8,512 nt of DNA, taken from the NCBI GenBank assembly GCA_030691665.1, contig JAUYDU010000362.1:1-8512 (forward strand). The letters run 5' to 3'. Of this stretch, positions 1-5,304 are shown one piece after another (within the stretch, counting starts at the first letter, position 1; each line of letters opens with the position of its first letter). Under the pieces are notes generated by a model. The model did no database searches, was not told the origin of the DNA, and saw only the letters and a list, made by a program, of their open reading frames with translations. The position numbers and the translations under genes are program-made. Origin of the DNA: Chloroflexota bacterium. GTDB lineage: Bacteria > Chloroflexota > Dehalococcoidia > SM23-28-2.

Positions 1-755
1 GTGAGGAAGCCGCCCGTCTCATCCTGGAGGTCTCGGAGCAGGATCATATGCTGGACGCGCTCCTCGTAGGTTTCGATGTGGCCGTAGAGCATAGTGGCAT
101 TGGAGTAGATGCCGAGAGAGTGGGCGACCCTATGGATCTCCAGCCAGCGGCGGGCGTCGGCCTTGCCTGGGAAGAGAAGCTTGCGCACCCGGTCCGAGAA
201 CACCTCAGCGCCACCTCCGGGCATGGTGGCCAGGCCGGCCCTCTGGAGGCGGGTCAGGATCTCCTCTGCTGAGAGCTTCCAGCGCTTAGAAAAGTAGTCT
301 ATCTCGGCGGCGGTAAAGGCCTTGATCTGGACAGCGGGAAACCGTTCGTGGATGGCGCGCACGATCTCCTCGTAGCGCTCCAGGGGCCAGTCCGGATGAT
401 GGCCGCCGACGATGTGAACCTCTCGAATGTCGTCATCGACGAGGGCCAGGATCTCGTCCAGGGTCATCTCATAGGCGCCGGCGTCGCCCTTCCTCCTGGC
501 AAAGTCGCAGAAGCGGCAGGAGAGCACGCAGATGTTGGTGGGGTTGATGTGGCGATTGATGACGAAGTAGGCCTGATCGCCGGATGCTTGCCTGCGAACG
601 TGGTCTGCCATCTTGCCCAGGCCAATGATGTCCTCGGTCTGAAAGAGCAGGAGGCCCTCCTGGAAGGAAAGGCGCTGCCCTGCCTGCACTCTCTCCCAGA
701 CCGGGATCAGGCGGTCATCGGCGAAATCTATCGATTCGACAAGCTCACGATGCAT
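1..755 (-). CDS. mqnE: Aminofutalosine synthase MqnE (radical SAM), 3' end outside window
   Basis: MqnE joins the adenosyl radical of SAM to 3-[(1-carboxyvinyl)oxy]benzoate to give 6-amino-6-deoxyfutalosine, an early step of futalosine-type menaquinone synthesis in the cytoplasm. About 251 residues are visible; the family is usually about 360-390, so the C-terminal third lies beyond base 1. The radical-SAM cluster motif is CX3CX2C at C76, C80 and C83, inside NPTNICVLSCRFCDF. Further family motifs are EVHIVGGHHPD, IKAFTAAEIDYF, MPGGGAEVFSDRVR, PGKADARRWLEIHR and SNATMLYGHIET. The IKAFTAAEID stretch favours MqnE over the paralogue MqnC, which usually has a GFSPPEI-like stretch there. I chose the ATG at 755-753, with GGAAG 11 bases upstream. 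A TTG at 779-777 with GGAG 8 bases upstream is also in frame, but it lies inside the inserted element. It is the last visible gene of the mqnP-M-L-E run, separated from mqnL by the MITE. Confidence 0.93.
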   Translation of the reverse strand, partial: MHRELVESIDFADDRLIPVWERVQAGQRLSFQEGLLLFQTEDIIGLGKMADHVRRQASGDQAYFVINRHINPTNICVLSCRFCDFARRKGDAGAYEMTLDEILALVDDDIREVHIVGGHHPDWPLERYEEIVRAIHERFPAVQIKAFTAAEIDYFSKRWKLSAEEILTRLQRAGLATMPGGGAEVFSDRVRKLLFPGKADARRWLEIHRVAHSLGIYSNATMLYGHIETYEERVQHMILLRDLQDETGGFL

Positions 756-756
756 C

Positions 757-773
757 TGGCTATCTACTTCCAG
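757..773. repeat. Target-site duplication, mqnE-side copy (17 bp)
   Basis: The plus-strand sequence tggctatctacttccag is identical to 994-1010. It abuts the outer base of the left terminal inverted repeat. The match extends to 18 bp if t774/t1011 is counted, but that base also belongs to the TTTCAAG terminus. On the coding strand this copy carries GGAAG, the likely Shine-Dalgarno of mqnE. Confidence 0.88.
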
Positions 774-807
774 TTTCAAGAATCGTTCTCCACCCCCGCC
801 TGAAGGC
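774..807 (+). repeat. Left terminal inverted repeat of the MITE
   Basis: Starts TTTCAAGAATC and ends GCCTGAAGGC. Compared with the reverse complement of 960-993, 27 of 34 positions match; the outer 8 bp and inner 10 bp are identical. The inner part contains a small palindrome (cgcc-tgaa-ggcg, 797-808). Confidence 0.82.
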
Positions 808-829
808 GCTCAACTATTTAAATTCACCT

Positions 830-878
830 CTGCGGGATATCCTCCCAAGGCGGACTCGCCGGGGCGAGAATCCCGCAG
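830..878. repeat. Nested inverted repeat inside the MITE
   Basis: The arms ctgcgggat (830-838) and atcccgcag (870-878) form a perfect 9-bp stem. Inside it, ctcgcc (855-860) pairs with ggcgag (863-868), giving a stem-within-stem shape. It may be a fold of transcribed RNA or a structural relic of the parent element; function is unknown. Confidence 0.7.
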
Positions 879-889
879 CTTCCCCAAAG

Positions 890-924
890 CTGAGGGTTTC
901 AACCCTCAGGGCTGTTTTTATTTT
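890..924 (+). terminator. Intrinsic-terminator-like hairpin on plus strand inside the MITE
   Basis: ctgagggt (890-897) pairs with accctcag (902-909) around a 4-base loop ttca. It is followed by ggctg and then the T-rich run tttttatttt (915-924). The T tract lies downstream only on the plus strand, against the direction of the mqn operon. On the minus strand the hairpin is preceded by an A-rich run and has no U tract after it, so it should not stop operon transcription. It would stop antisense transcripts. Confidence 0.55.
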
Positions 925-959
925 CTCTAAGACCATAAGGCGGGGGCATCGATGCCGCA

Positions 960-993
960 GCCTTCAGGCTGCGGTGCCGCAAGAATCTTGAAA
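960..993 (-). repeat. Right terminal inverted repeat of the MITE
   Basis: Reads outward to CTTGAAA at 987-993, matching the TTTCAAG left terminus in inverted orientation. It overlaps a perfect 8-bp stem: ccgcagcc (955-962), loop ttca, ggctgcgg (967-974). The left end has only a shorter equivalent of this palindrome. Confidence 0.82.
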
Positions 994-1010
994 TGGCTAT
1001 CTACTTCCAG
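994..1010. repeat. Target-site duplication, mqnL-side copy (17 bp)
   Basis: Identical to 757-773. On the coding strand it is ctggaagtagatagcca and holds the last two sense codons of mqnL (Trp-Lys) and its TAG stop at 1003-1001, so the insertion left mqnL intact. Confidence 0.88.
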
Positions 1011-2758
1011 TACTCGTCCCATCGCCTCGATACTCTCTCCCTAATCTCTGCCGTCATCTCCAGCGGGGCTGGGTAGCCCTCCTTGAAGGTAGCGTCGATG
1101 CCCAGGCGCCCTCGGTAGACTGGGCAGGCGCCGCGGAGCTCCGCGTGCTGGAAGACGATGTCTCGCGCCGGGTCGAAGCGAGTAAAGATGCCCCATAGCA
1201 GGCTCACGTCGTCGTCGAGCTGTACATCCGGGCTTACGGCGGCGATGAGCTTGACCGCGCCCCAGCCCTCCGCCCTCAGCAGCGCTTCGATCGTCTCCTG
1301 GGCTTGCCCTGCTATCTGGACGACGAGGAGGGTTCCCTCCAGGAGGCGCCAGCGCTGAATCCGGGCGTCCACCTCCGCCGGGTCGCGGATGCGTTCGGGC
1401 GGGGGTGCTGCCGGGGGGCGATCTTTGCTGGTGGCGTCCAGGATCATCTTGCTTCCCAGGTTCATCTTGAAGGCGGCGAATTCCAGGGTATCCGCGGGAA
1501 CCCCCGGCAGGAGGATGAAATCCTGGGCTGGATCGAAATTGGCGCCGATGGCGCGGACGACCGCTGCGAAGTCTCTGACGTTCACGGCCGGGTCTACGAG
1601 CACCACGCACTTGGTTAGCGACAACTGCCCCTGGCCCAGGAGGCCGAGGGCGGTCTTCATCGCCTCCTTCCCGTATCGGGCCTCTACGGCGACCACCAGG
1701 AGATTGTGGAACCCGGCCTCGAAGTAGGCCCACAGGTCGCGCAGCTCCGGGTGCAGGAGCTTGAGGAGGGGCATGAGGATCTCTTGGACGGCATCGCCCA
1801 TGGCGCGGTCTTCCTGAGGAGGCTTCCCCACCACGGCCGCGGGATAGACGGGGTTGCGCCGGTGGGTGATCCGCCGGAGGTGAAAGACCGGGAAGGGCGC
1901 CGCGTCGGAGTAGTAGCCGTAGTGGTCGCCGAAGGGGCCTTCTTGCTCTCTCTCCTGAGGGGGCACGACTCCCTCCAGGATGAACTCGGCGTTGGCAGGA
2001 ACGTGGAGAGACAGGGTCTGGGCCTTGACCATAGAGGTCGCTCTGCCCCGCAGAAAGCCGCTGAAGGCCAGCTCCTCAAGGCCTTCTGGCAATGGCAGTA
2101 TGGCCGAAAAGATGAGGGCTGGGTCTCCTCCCAGAACCACAGCTACCTCCAGGGGTTTGTCCTGCTTCTCTGCCTCGAAGTGGTGGAAGGCGCCACCCTT
2201 CTGGATCTGCCAGTGCATGCCGGTTCGATCCTTATCGTAGAGGTGCATCCGGTAGATACCGAGGTTGGTGCGTCCACTTTCGGGGTCTTCGGTGAGGACG
2301 AGAGGGAGAGTAAGGAAGCGGCCGCCGTCCCCTGGCCAGGACTTGAGGATGGGCAGCGTACTGAGGTCCGGCGGCTCCGAAATCTGCTGACAGGGGGCTC
2401 TGCTGACCCTCTTCTTGCGCATGGCCAGGAGGCGGCGAGCGGTCTTTCGGGATGCCCAGAGGGCACGAAGGGAGGGAGGGTTGAGGCGATCGACAAAGGC
2501 CGCTAGCTCCTCGCCTACCGCGCGGGGGTGGCGGCCCAGGGCAAGCTCGATGCGCCTCATGCTCCCGAAAGTGTTGATTGCCAACGGATATGCTGAGCCG
2601 CGCACCCGCTCGAATAGCAACGCAGGCCCGTCGTCCTTCACTACCCGCGTGGTGATCTCCGTGATCTCCAGCTCCGGGTCTACTTCCGCCTTAATTCGCT
2701 TGAGTTCGCCAGCGCGTTCCAGGTGCTGGAGGAAGGACTGTAGGTCAGGGAAGGCCAT
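1001..2758 (-). CDS. mqnL: UbiD-family prenyl-naphthoate decarboxylase MqnL
   Basis: Likely removes the carboxyl group from the prenylated dihydroxynaphthoate in the futalosine pathway, using prenylated FMN. The 585 residues are longer than the roughly 490 of E. coli UbiD, as I recall for menaquinone-type UbiD proteins of epsilonproteobacteria. NLGIYRMH at 165-172 carries Asn165 and Arg170, spaced like the metal and prFMN residues of the family. HH at 192-193 may supply a metal ligand. EGPFGDHYGYY at 273-283 holds Glu273 and Asp278, the acidic part of the E-R-D active-site network. PAAVVGKPPQED (306-317) and GSKMILDATSKDRP near residue 440 are further family blocks. The ATG has GGAGG 4 bases upstream. 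It follows mqnM by 26 bp and ends inside the TSD. The role as MqnL rather than UbiD rests on the neighbours (mqnE, mqnM, mqnP). Confidence 0.92.
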   Translation of the reverse strand: MAFPDLQSFLQHLERAGELKRIKAEVDPELEITEITTRVVKDDGPALLFERVRGSAYPLAINTFGSMRRIELALGRHPRAVGEELAAFVDRLNPPSLRALWASRKTARRLLAMRKKRVSRAPCQQISEPPDLSTLPILKSWPGDGGRFLTLPLVLTEDPESGRTNLGIYRMHLYDKDRTGMHWQIQKGGAFHHFEAEKQDKPLEVAVVLGGDPALIFSAILPLPEGLEELAFSGFLRGRATSMVKAQTLSLHVPANAEFILEGVVPPQEREQEGPFGDHYGYYSDAAPFPVFHLRRITHRRNPVYPAAVVGKPPQEDRAMGDAVQEILMPLLKLLHPELRDLWAYFEAGFHNLLVVAVEARYGKEAMKTALGLLGQGQLSLTKCVVLVDPAVNVRDFAAVVRAIGANFDPAQDFILLPGVPADTLEFAAFKMNLGSKMILDATSKDRPPAAPPPERIRDPAEVDARIQRWRLLEGTLLVVQIAGQAQETIEALLRAEGWGAVKLIAAVSPDVQLDDDVSLLWGIFTRFDPARDIVFQHAELRGACPVYRGRLGIDATFKEGYPAPLEMTAEIRERVSRRWDEYWK

Positions 2759-2784
2759 GAACCCTCCGCCAATGGCAGTTACGG

Positions 2785-3411
2785 CTACTCCTCATAGGCC
2801 GGGACTGGCGCTCCCCATCGCTGGAAAAGGTCGTGCCCGATGCCCAGGCGATCCAGTACGCGGCCAACCACAAAATCGACCAGGTCCTGAATGACTTCAG
2901 GATGGTGATAGAAGCCGGGCATCGCCGGCATGATCTCGGCTCCGGCCCGAAGGCAGGAGAGCATGTTGCTCAGGTGGATGTCGCTCAGCGGCGTTTCCCT
3001 GGGGACGAGGATAAGCGGCCGCCTTTCCTTCAACATGACGTCTGCTGCCCGCTCGATGAGGTTGGTCGAGCTGCCGGTGGCGATACGGGCCAGGGTTCCC
3101 ATGCTGCACGGGATGACTACCATTCCCTGGGTAGGAAAGGAGCCACTGGCGATGGGTGCCGTCAGGTTGTCCGGCGCGAAGAGTTCCAGTTGCGACTCGG
3201 AGGCATGGGAGGCCCAGGCAGCCATAAGCTGCCTTCGCTTGTGGTCGACGTCGTCCTCGAGCCGTAGGCCAAGCTCCTGAAAGATCACCTCCTCGCCGGC
3301 TCTGGAGATGATGAGTCGAATCTGGTGATCTAAGGAGGACATAACGTTCAGCAGGCGGGCAGCGTAGGCCACGCCACTAGCACCGGTGACGGCGACCACG
3401 TAAGTACTCAT
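2785..3411 (-). CDS. mqnM: UbiX-family flavin prenyltransferase MqnM
   Basis: Transfers a dimethylallyl group to FMN to make prenylated FMN, the cofactor of the UbiD-type decarboxylase encoded just downstream. The 208 residues compare with a usual 185-200, with a short C-terminal tail. Motifs in order: VAVTGASG (6-13, flavin phosphate loop), IASGSF (87-92), PCSMGTLARIATG (101-113), NLIERAADVMLKERRPLILVPRE (117-139) and MPAMPGFYHHP (161-171). Arg121, Lys128, Arg138, Tyr168 and Arg184 fall where the conserved prenyl-phosphate-binding residues of UbiX/Pad1 are expected, one position off the Pseudomonas numbering as I recall it. The ATG has only a modest GGAAA upstream. It lies 15 bp after mqnP, so it is surely co-transcribed. 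Confidence 0.94.
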   Translation of the reverse strand: MSTYVVAVTGASGVAYAARLLNVMSSLDHQIRLIISRAGEEVIFQELGLRLEDDVDHKRRQLMAAWASHASESQLELFAPDNLTAPIASGSFPTQGMVVIPCSMGTLARIATGSSTNLIERAADVMLKERRPLILVPRETPLSDIHLSNMLSCLRAGAEIMPAMPGFYHHPEVIQDLVDFVVGRVLDRLGIGHDLFQRWGAPVPAYEE

Positions 3412-3426
3412 GGCTATGTTTCCAGT

Positions 3427-4281
3427 CTACCAGACCACGCTATCGACAGCGATGAAGGCGAACAGGAGAATGCTCACCCAGCCGTTTACAACAAAGAAGG
3501 CCGCATTGACCCGCGAGAGGTCATGCGGTTTCACCAGGCTATTCTCATAGGCCAGGAGCAGTCCCGCCAGAATTACTCCCGCATAGTAGAGGGAGCCGGC
3601 AGCCGCCACGGCTCCTGCTGCGAGCAGGGACACGATGGTGACGGCATGGAGTAGCTTCGCGGCCAGAAGGCCTGCACCGATGCTAAAGTCGGCAGGGAGA
3701 GAATGGAGCCCTTCTCTTCTGTCAACGTCGACATCTTGACAGCCGTAGATGATGTCGAATCCCGCCACCCAGCAGCCGGCGGCTATCCCCAGGAGAAGGG
3801 CCACCGGGCTGAGGTCATTGGTGACGGCCATCCACACCGCCGGCGGGACCATGAAATAGACCAAGCCGAGATAGAAGTGACTCGTCCAGGTGAACCGCTT
3901 GGTGTAGGGATAGAAGGCTACGGCGGCAATCACGATGGGCCATAGGTATTGCACCCGCGGCGCGAGCTGGAAGACGGCCATCAGAAACACGATCAGCGCG
4001 AGAAGGATGAAGACGACCGTTTCGCCTCCAGAAATGAGCCCGGCAGGCAGAGCCCTGTTGGCAGTGCGAGGATTCTTGCGGTCCACCTCGACATCGACGA
4101 GCCTGTTGATCGCCATGGCGAGGGAGCGAGCGCCCACCATTGCCAAGGTGACCCACAGGAACTGGGTGAGTGAGGGAACTCCCCCCACGGCTAAGAAGAG
4201 GCTGACATAGGCGAAGGGAAGAGCGAAGATGCTGTGCTCTACTTTGATCATTTCCAGCAGCGTTCGCGCTTTTCCTAGCAC
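3427..4281 (-). CDS. mqnP: UbiA-family prenyltransferase MqnP
   Basis: Integral membrane enzyme expected to attach the polyprenyl tail to 1,4-dihydroxy-6-naphthoate in futalosine-type menaquinone synthesis. The 284 residues are a normal length. The two Asp-rich motifs that bind Mg-polyprenyl diphosphate are present: NRLVDVEVDRKNPRT (Asn59, Asp63, Asp67) and FDIIYGCQDVDVDRREGLHS (Asp176, Asp183, Asp187). Between and after them run hydrophobic segments consistent with 8-9 membrane helices. The start is GTG at 4281-4279 with AGGAGAGG just upstream. It is the first gene of the mqn block, behind the promoter at 4424-4396. UbiA, MenA and COQ2 relatives look alike, so the naphthoate substrate is inferred from mqnE, mqnL and mqnM. 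Confidence 0.92.
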   Translation of the reverse strand: MLGKARTLLEMIKVEHSIFALPFAYVSLFLAVGGVPSLTQFLWVTLAMVGARSLAMAINRLVDVEVDRKNPRTANRALPAGLISGGETVVFILLALIVFLMAVFQLAPRVQYLWPIVIAAVAFYPYTKRFTWTSHFYLGLVYFMVPPAVWMAVTNDLSPVALLLGIAAGCWVAGFDIIYGCQDVDVDRREGLHSLPADFSIGAGLLAAKLLHAVTIVSLLAAGAVAAAGSLYYAGVILAGLLLAYENSLVKPHDLSRVNAAFFVVNGWVSILLFAFIAVDSVVW

Positions 4282-4343
4282 CGGCCTCTCCTAGCGGGAT
4301 GGGGGGCGTGGGGCTCTTGGCAGATGCGGTCGGAGATCTCAGG

Positions 4344-4377
4344 CGGGGGCGAGGGCAGAGATTGGCTGAAGCCCCCG
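4344..4377 (-). promoter_or_regulatory. Hairpin in the mqnP leader
   Basis: cgggggc (4344-4350) and gcccccg (4371-4377) form a perfect 7-bp GC stem with a 20-base loop. It lies in the predicted 5' untranslated leader between the promoter and the GTG start. No U tract follows, so it is not a simple attenuator. I see no match to a known riboswitch. Confidence 0.3.
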
Positions 4378-4395
4378 TGGAGTCCCATCGCACAT

Positions 4396-4424
4396 ATGGT
4401 AGGAAAGGCTGCTGCGGGGGTCAA
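4396..4424 (-). promoter_or_regulatory. Sigma70-type promoter for the mqnP-M-L-E operon
   Basis: On the minus strand, TTGACC (4424-4419; 5/6 to the -35 consensus) is followed after exactly 17 bases by TACCAT (4401-4396; 4/6 to the -10, with the key first T, second A and last T). Transcription would begin near 4389 and give a leader of about 108 nt before mqnP. It lies in the only sizeable non-coding gap between the frd and mqn blocks, as expected of an operon promoter. Confidence 0.5.
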
Positions 4425-4533
4425 GTAGGCCAGGGTGAGGGGTAACGGCGCCGCGCCGGGCCGGCCTCCGCTCGCTGCCACCGTGCACTTGGCTCTTGGT
4501 CATGGGCATCACCGCCGGCCGCGACAACCTACC
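4425..4533. other. Upstream part of the frdB-mqnP intergenic gap (whole gap 4282-4533)
   Basis: The gap between frdB and mqnP is 252 bp and holds no convincing gene. The short frames across it are Pro/Arg/Ser-rich low-complexity translations with no family features. The part next to frdB is very GC-rich (ggccggcc and ggcgcc palindromes near 4447-4466). No U-tract terminator for the frd transcript is visible, so read-through into mqnP is possible. Confidence 0.5.
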
Positions 4534-5304
4534 CTAGGCAACGCGTCGAGCGATTTGCCTGAGAATCCAACGCAGGGGAGGTCGGAGGCTGGCCAAGGCC
4601 AACTTGCGGCGCAGATAGGCGAGCTGGGTCATTAGGGGCAGGTTCTTCGGGCAATAGTCATGGCAGGCGAGGAGACCGACGCAACCGAAGACGCCCTCGT
4701 CGGTCCCCACTACCTCGAAGAAGTCGCCGTCAGTGCGCTGGTCGCGGGGGTCGATGAGAAAGCGAGCGATACGCAGCAATCCCGCCGCCCCCAGGAAGTC
4801 ATCCCGCATGTGGGCGGTGGCGCACGCCGCCAAGCAGCAGCCGCACTCGATGCACCGGTCCAGCTCGTAGATAGCCAAGGCCTGCTCGTTGGACATTCGC
4901 CCTTCTTCGCTCGCCGGGTCGAATGGCCGGGTGGTATGAACCCAGGACTGGACGCGCCCGGCCATCTGCGCGAACCAGCTTCCTGTGTCCACGGAGAGGT
5001 CGCCGATCAGGCGGAAAAAGGGGAGGGGATGAAGGGTGATGCGCCGGGGGATCTCGTCGGTGCGGGTGCGACAGGCCAGCCTGGGGCGGCCGTTGACCAG
5101 CAGCGCGCAGGAGCCGCAAACGGCGGACCGGCAAACGAAGTCGAACTGGAGGGAGGGGTCTAGTTTCTCCCGGATGTCGGTTAGGGCAGTGAACAAGGTC
5201 ATCCGGGGCGTCTCCTCCAAGACGTATTCCTGCATTCGCGGCTCGAACTCCGGGTCGTAGGGGTTGTAGCGAAAGATGGAGAAGGTGAGGGTACGCCTAG
5301 ACAC
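4534..5304 (-). CDS. frdB: Fumarate reductase / succinate dehydrogenase iron-sulfur subunit
   Basis: Carries electrons between the flavin of FrdA and the haems of FrdC through three clusters. The 256 residues are a normal length. The N-terminal plant-type [2Fe-2S] domain has CX4CX2C at Cys58, Cys63 and Cys66, with the last ligand at Cys78. The C-terminal ferredoxin-like domain has CIECGCCLAAC (Cys151, 154, 157, 161) and CVGLLACHDYCP (Cys208, 214, 218). Together these supply the [4Fe-4S] and [3Fe-4S] clusters, with the same CX5CX3CP spacing as E. coli FrdB. The GTG start at 5304 lies 8 bp inside frdA behind a strong AAGGAGG, implying translational coupling. The gene order frdC-frdA-frdB matches Wolinella. 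SdhB would be an equally valid name. Confidence 0.95.
   Translation of the reverse strand: MSRRTLTFSIFRYNPYDPEFEPRMQEYVLEETPRMTLFTALTDIREKLDPSLQFDFVCRSAVCGSCALLVNGRPRLACRTRTDEIPRRITLHPLPFFRLIGDLSVDTGSWFAQMAGRVQSWVHTTRPFDPASEEGRMSNEQALAIYELDRCIECGCCLAACATAHMRDDFLGAAGLLRIARFLIDPRDQRTDGDFFEVVGTDEGVFGCVGLLACHDYCPKNLPLMTQLAYLRRKLALASLRPPLRWILRQIARRVA

Larger units (their letters stand above)
774..993. mobile_element. MITE-like non-autonomous element, 220 bp, with TIRs and 17-bp TSD
   Basis: Three things in the sequence support an inserted element. The ends are inverted repeats (TTTCAAGA at both termini, 27/34 identical over 34 bp). A perfect 17-bp direct repeat flanks it exactly outside those ends. 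Removing the element and one repeat restores a compact mqnL-mqnE junction. It has no coding capacity of note and no transposase. The interior is dominated by hairpins at 830-878, 890-909 and 955-974. The TIR plus direct-repeat architecture implies mobilisation in trans by a DDE-type transposase encoded elsewhere. The family is unknown: TSDs this long are uncommon, and I recall 15-18 bp duplications for one IS1202-related group, but the TIR sequence was not matched to anything. I am confident of the insertion and less sure of the class. Confidence 0.8.

Noticed and set aside
348..803. Plus-strand open frame of 151 codons
   Set aside because: Antisense to mqnE and running into the MITE; the minus strand has a clear radical-SAM protein.
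774..993. IS200/IS605-type palindromic element (hairpin with TTCA loop near the right end)
   Set aside because: Those elements have no terminal inverted repeats and make no target duplication; this one has both. The hairpin resemblance alone is weak.
1706..2506. Plus-strand open frame of 266 codons
   Set aside because: Lies wholly antisense to the mqnL gene, whose active-site motifs are intact; a GC-rich shadow frame.
4275..4527. Small minus-strand frames of 62-68 codons in the frdB-mqnP gap
   Set aside because: Pro/Arg/Ser-rich translations with no convincing ribosome-binding site, overlapping the promoter and leader.
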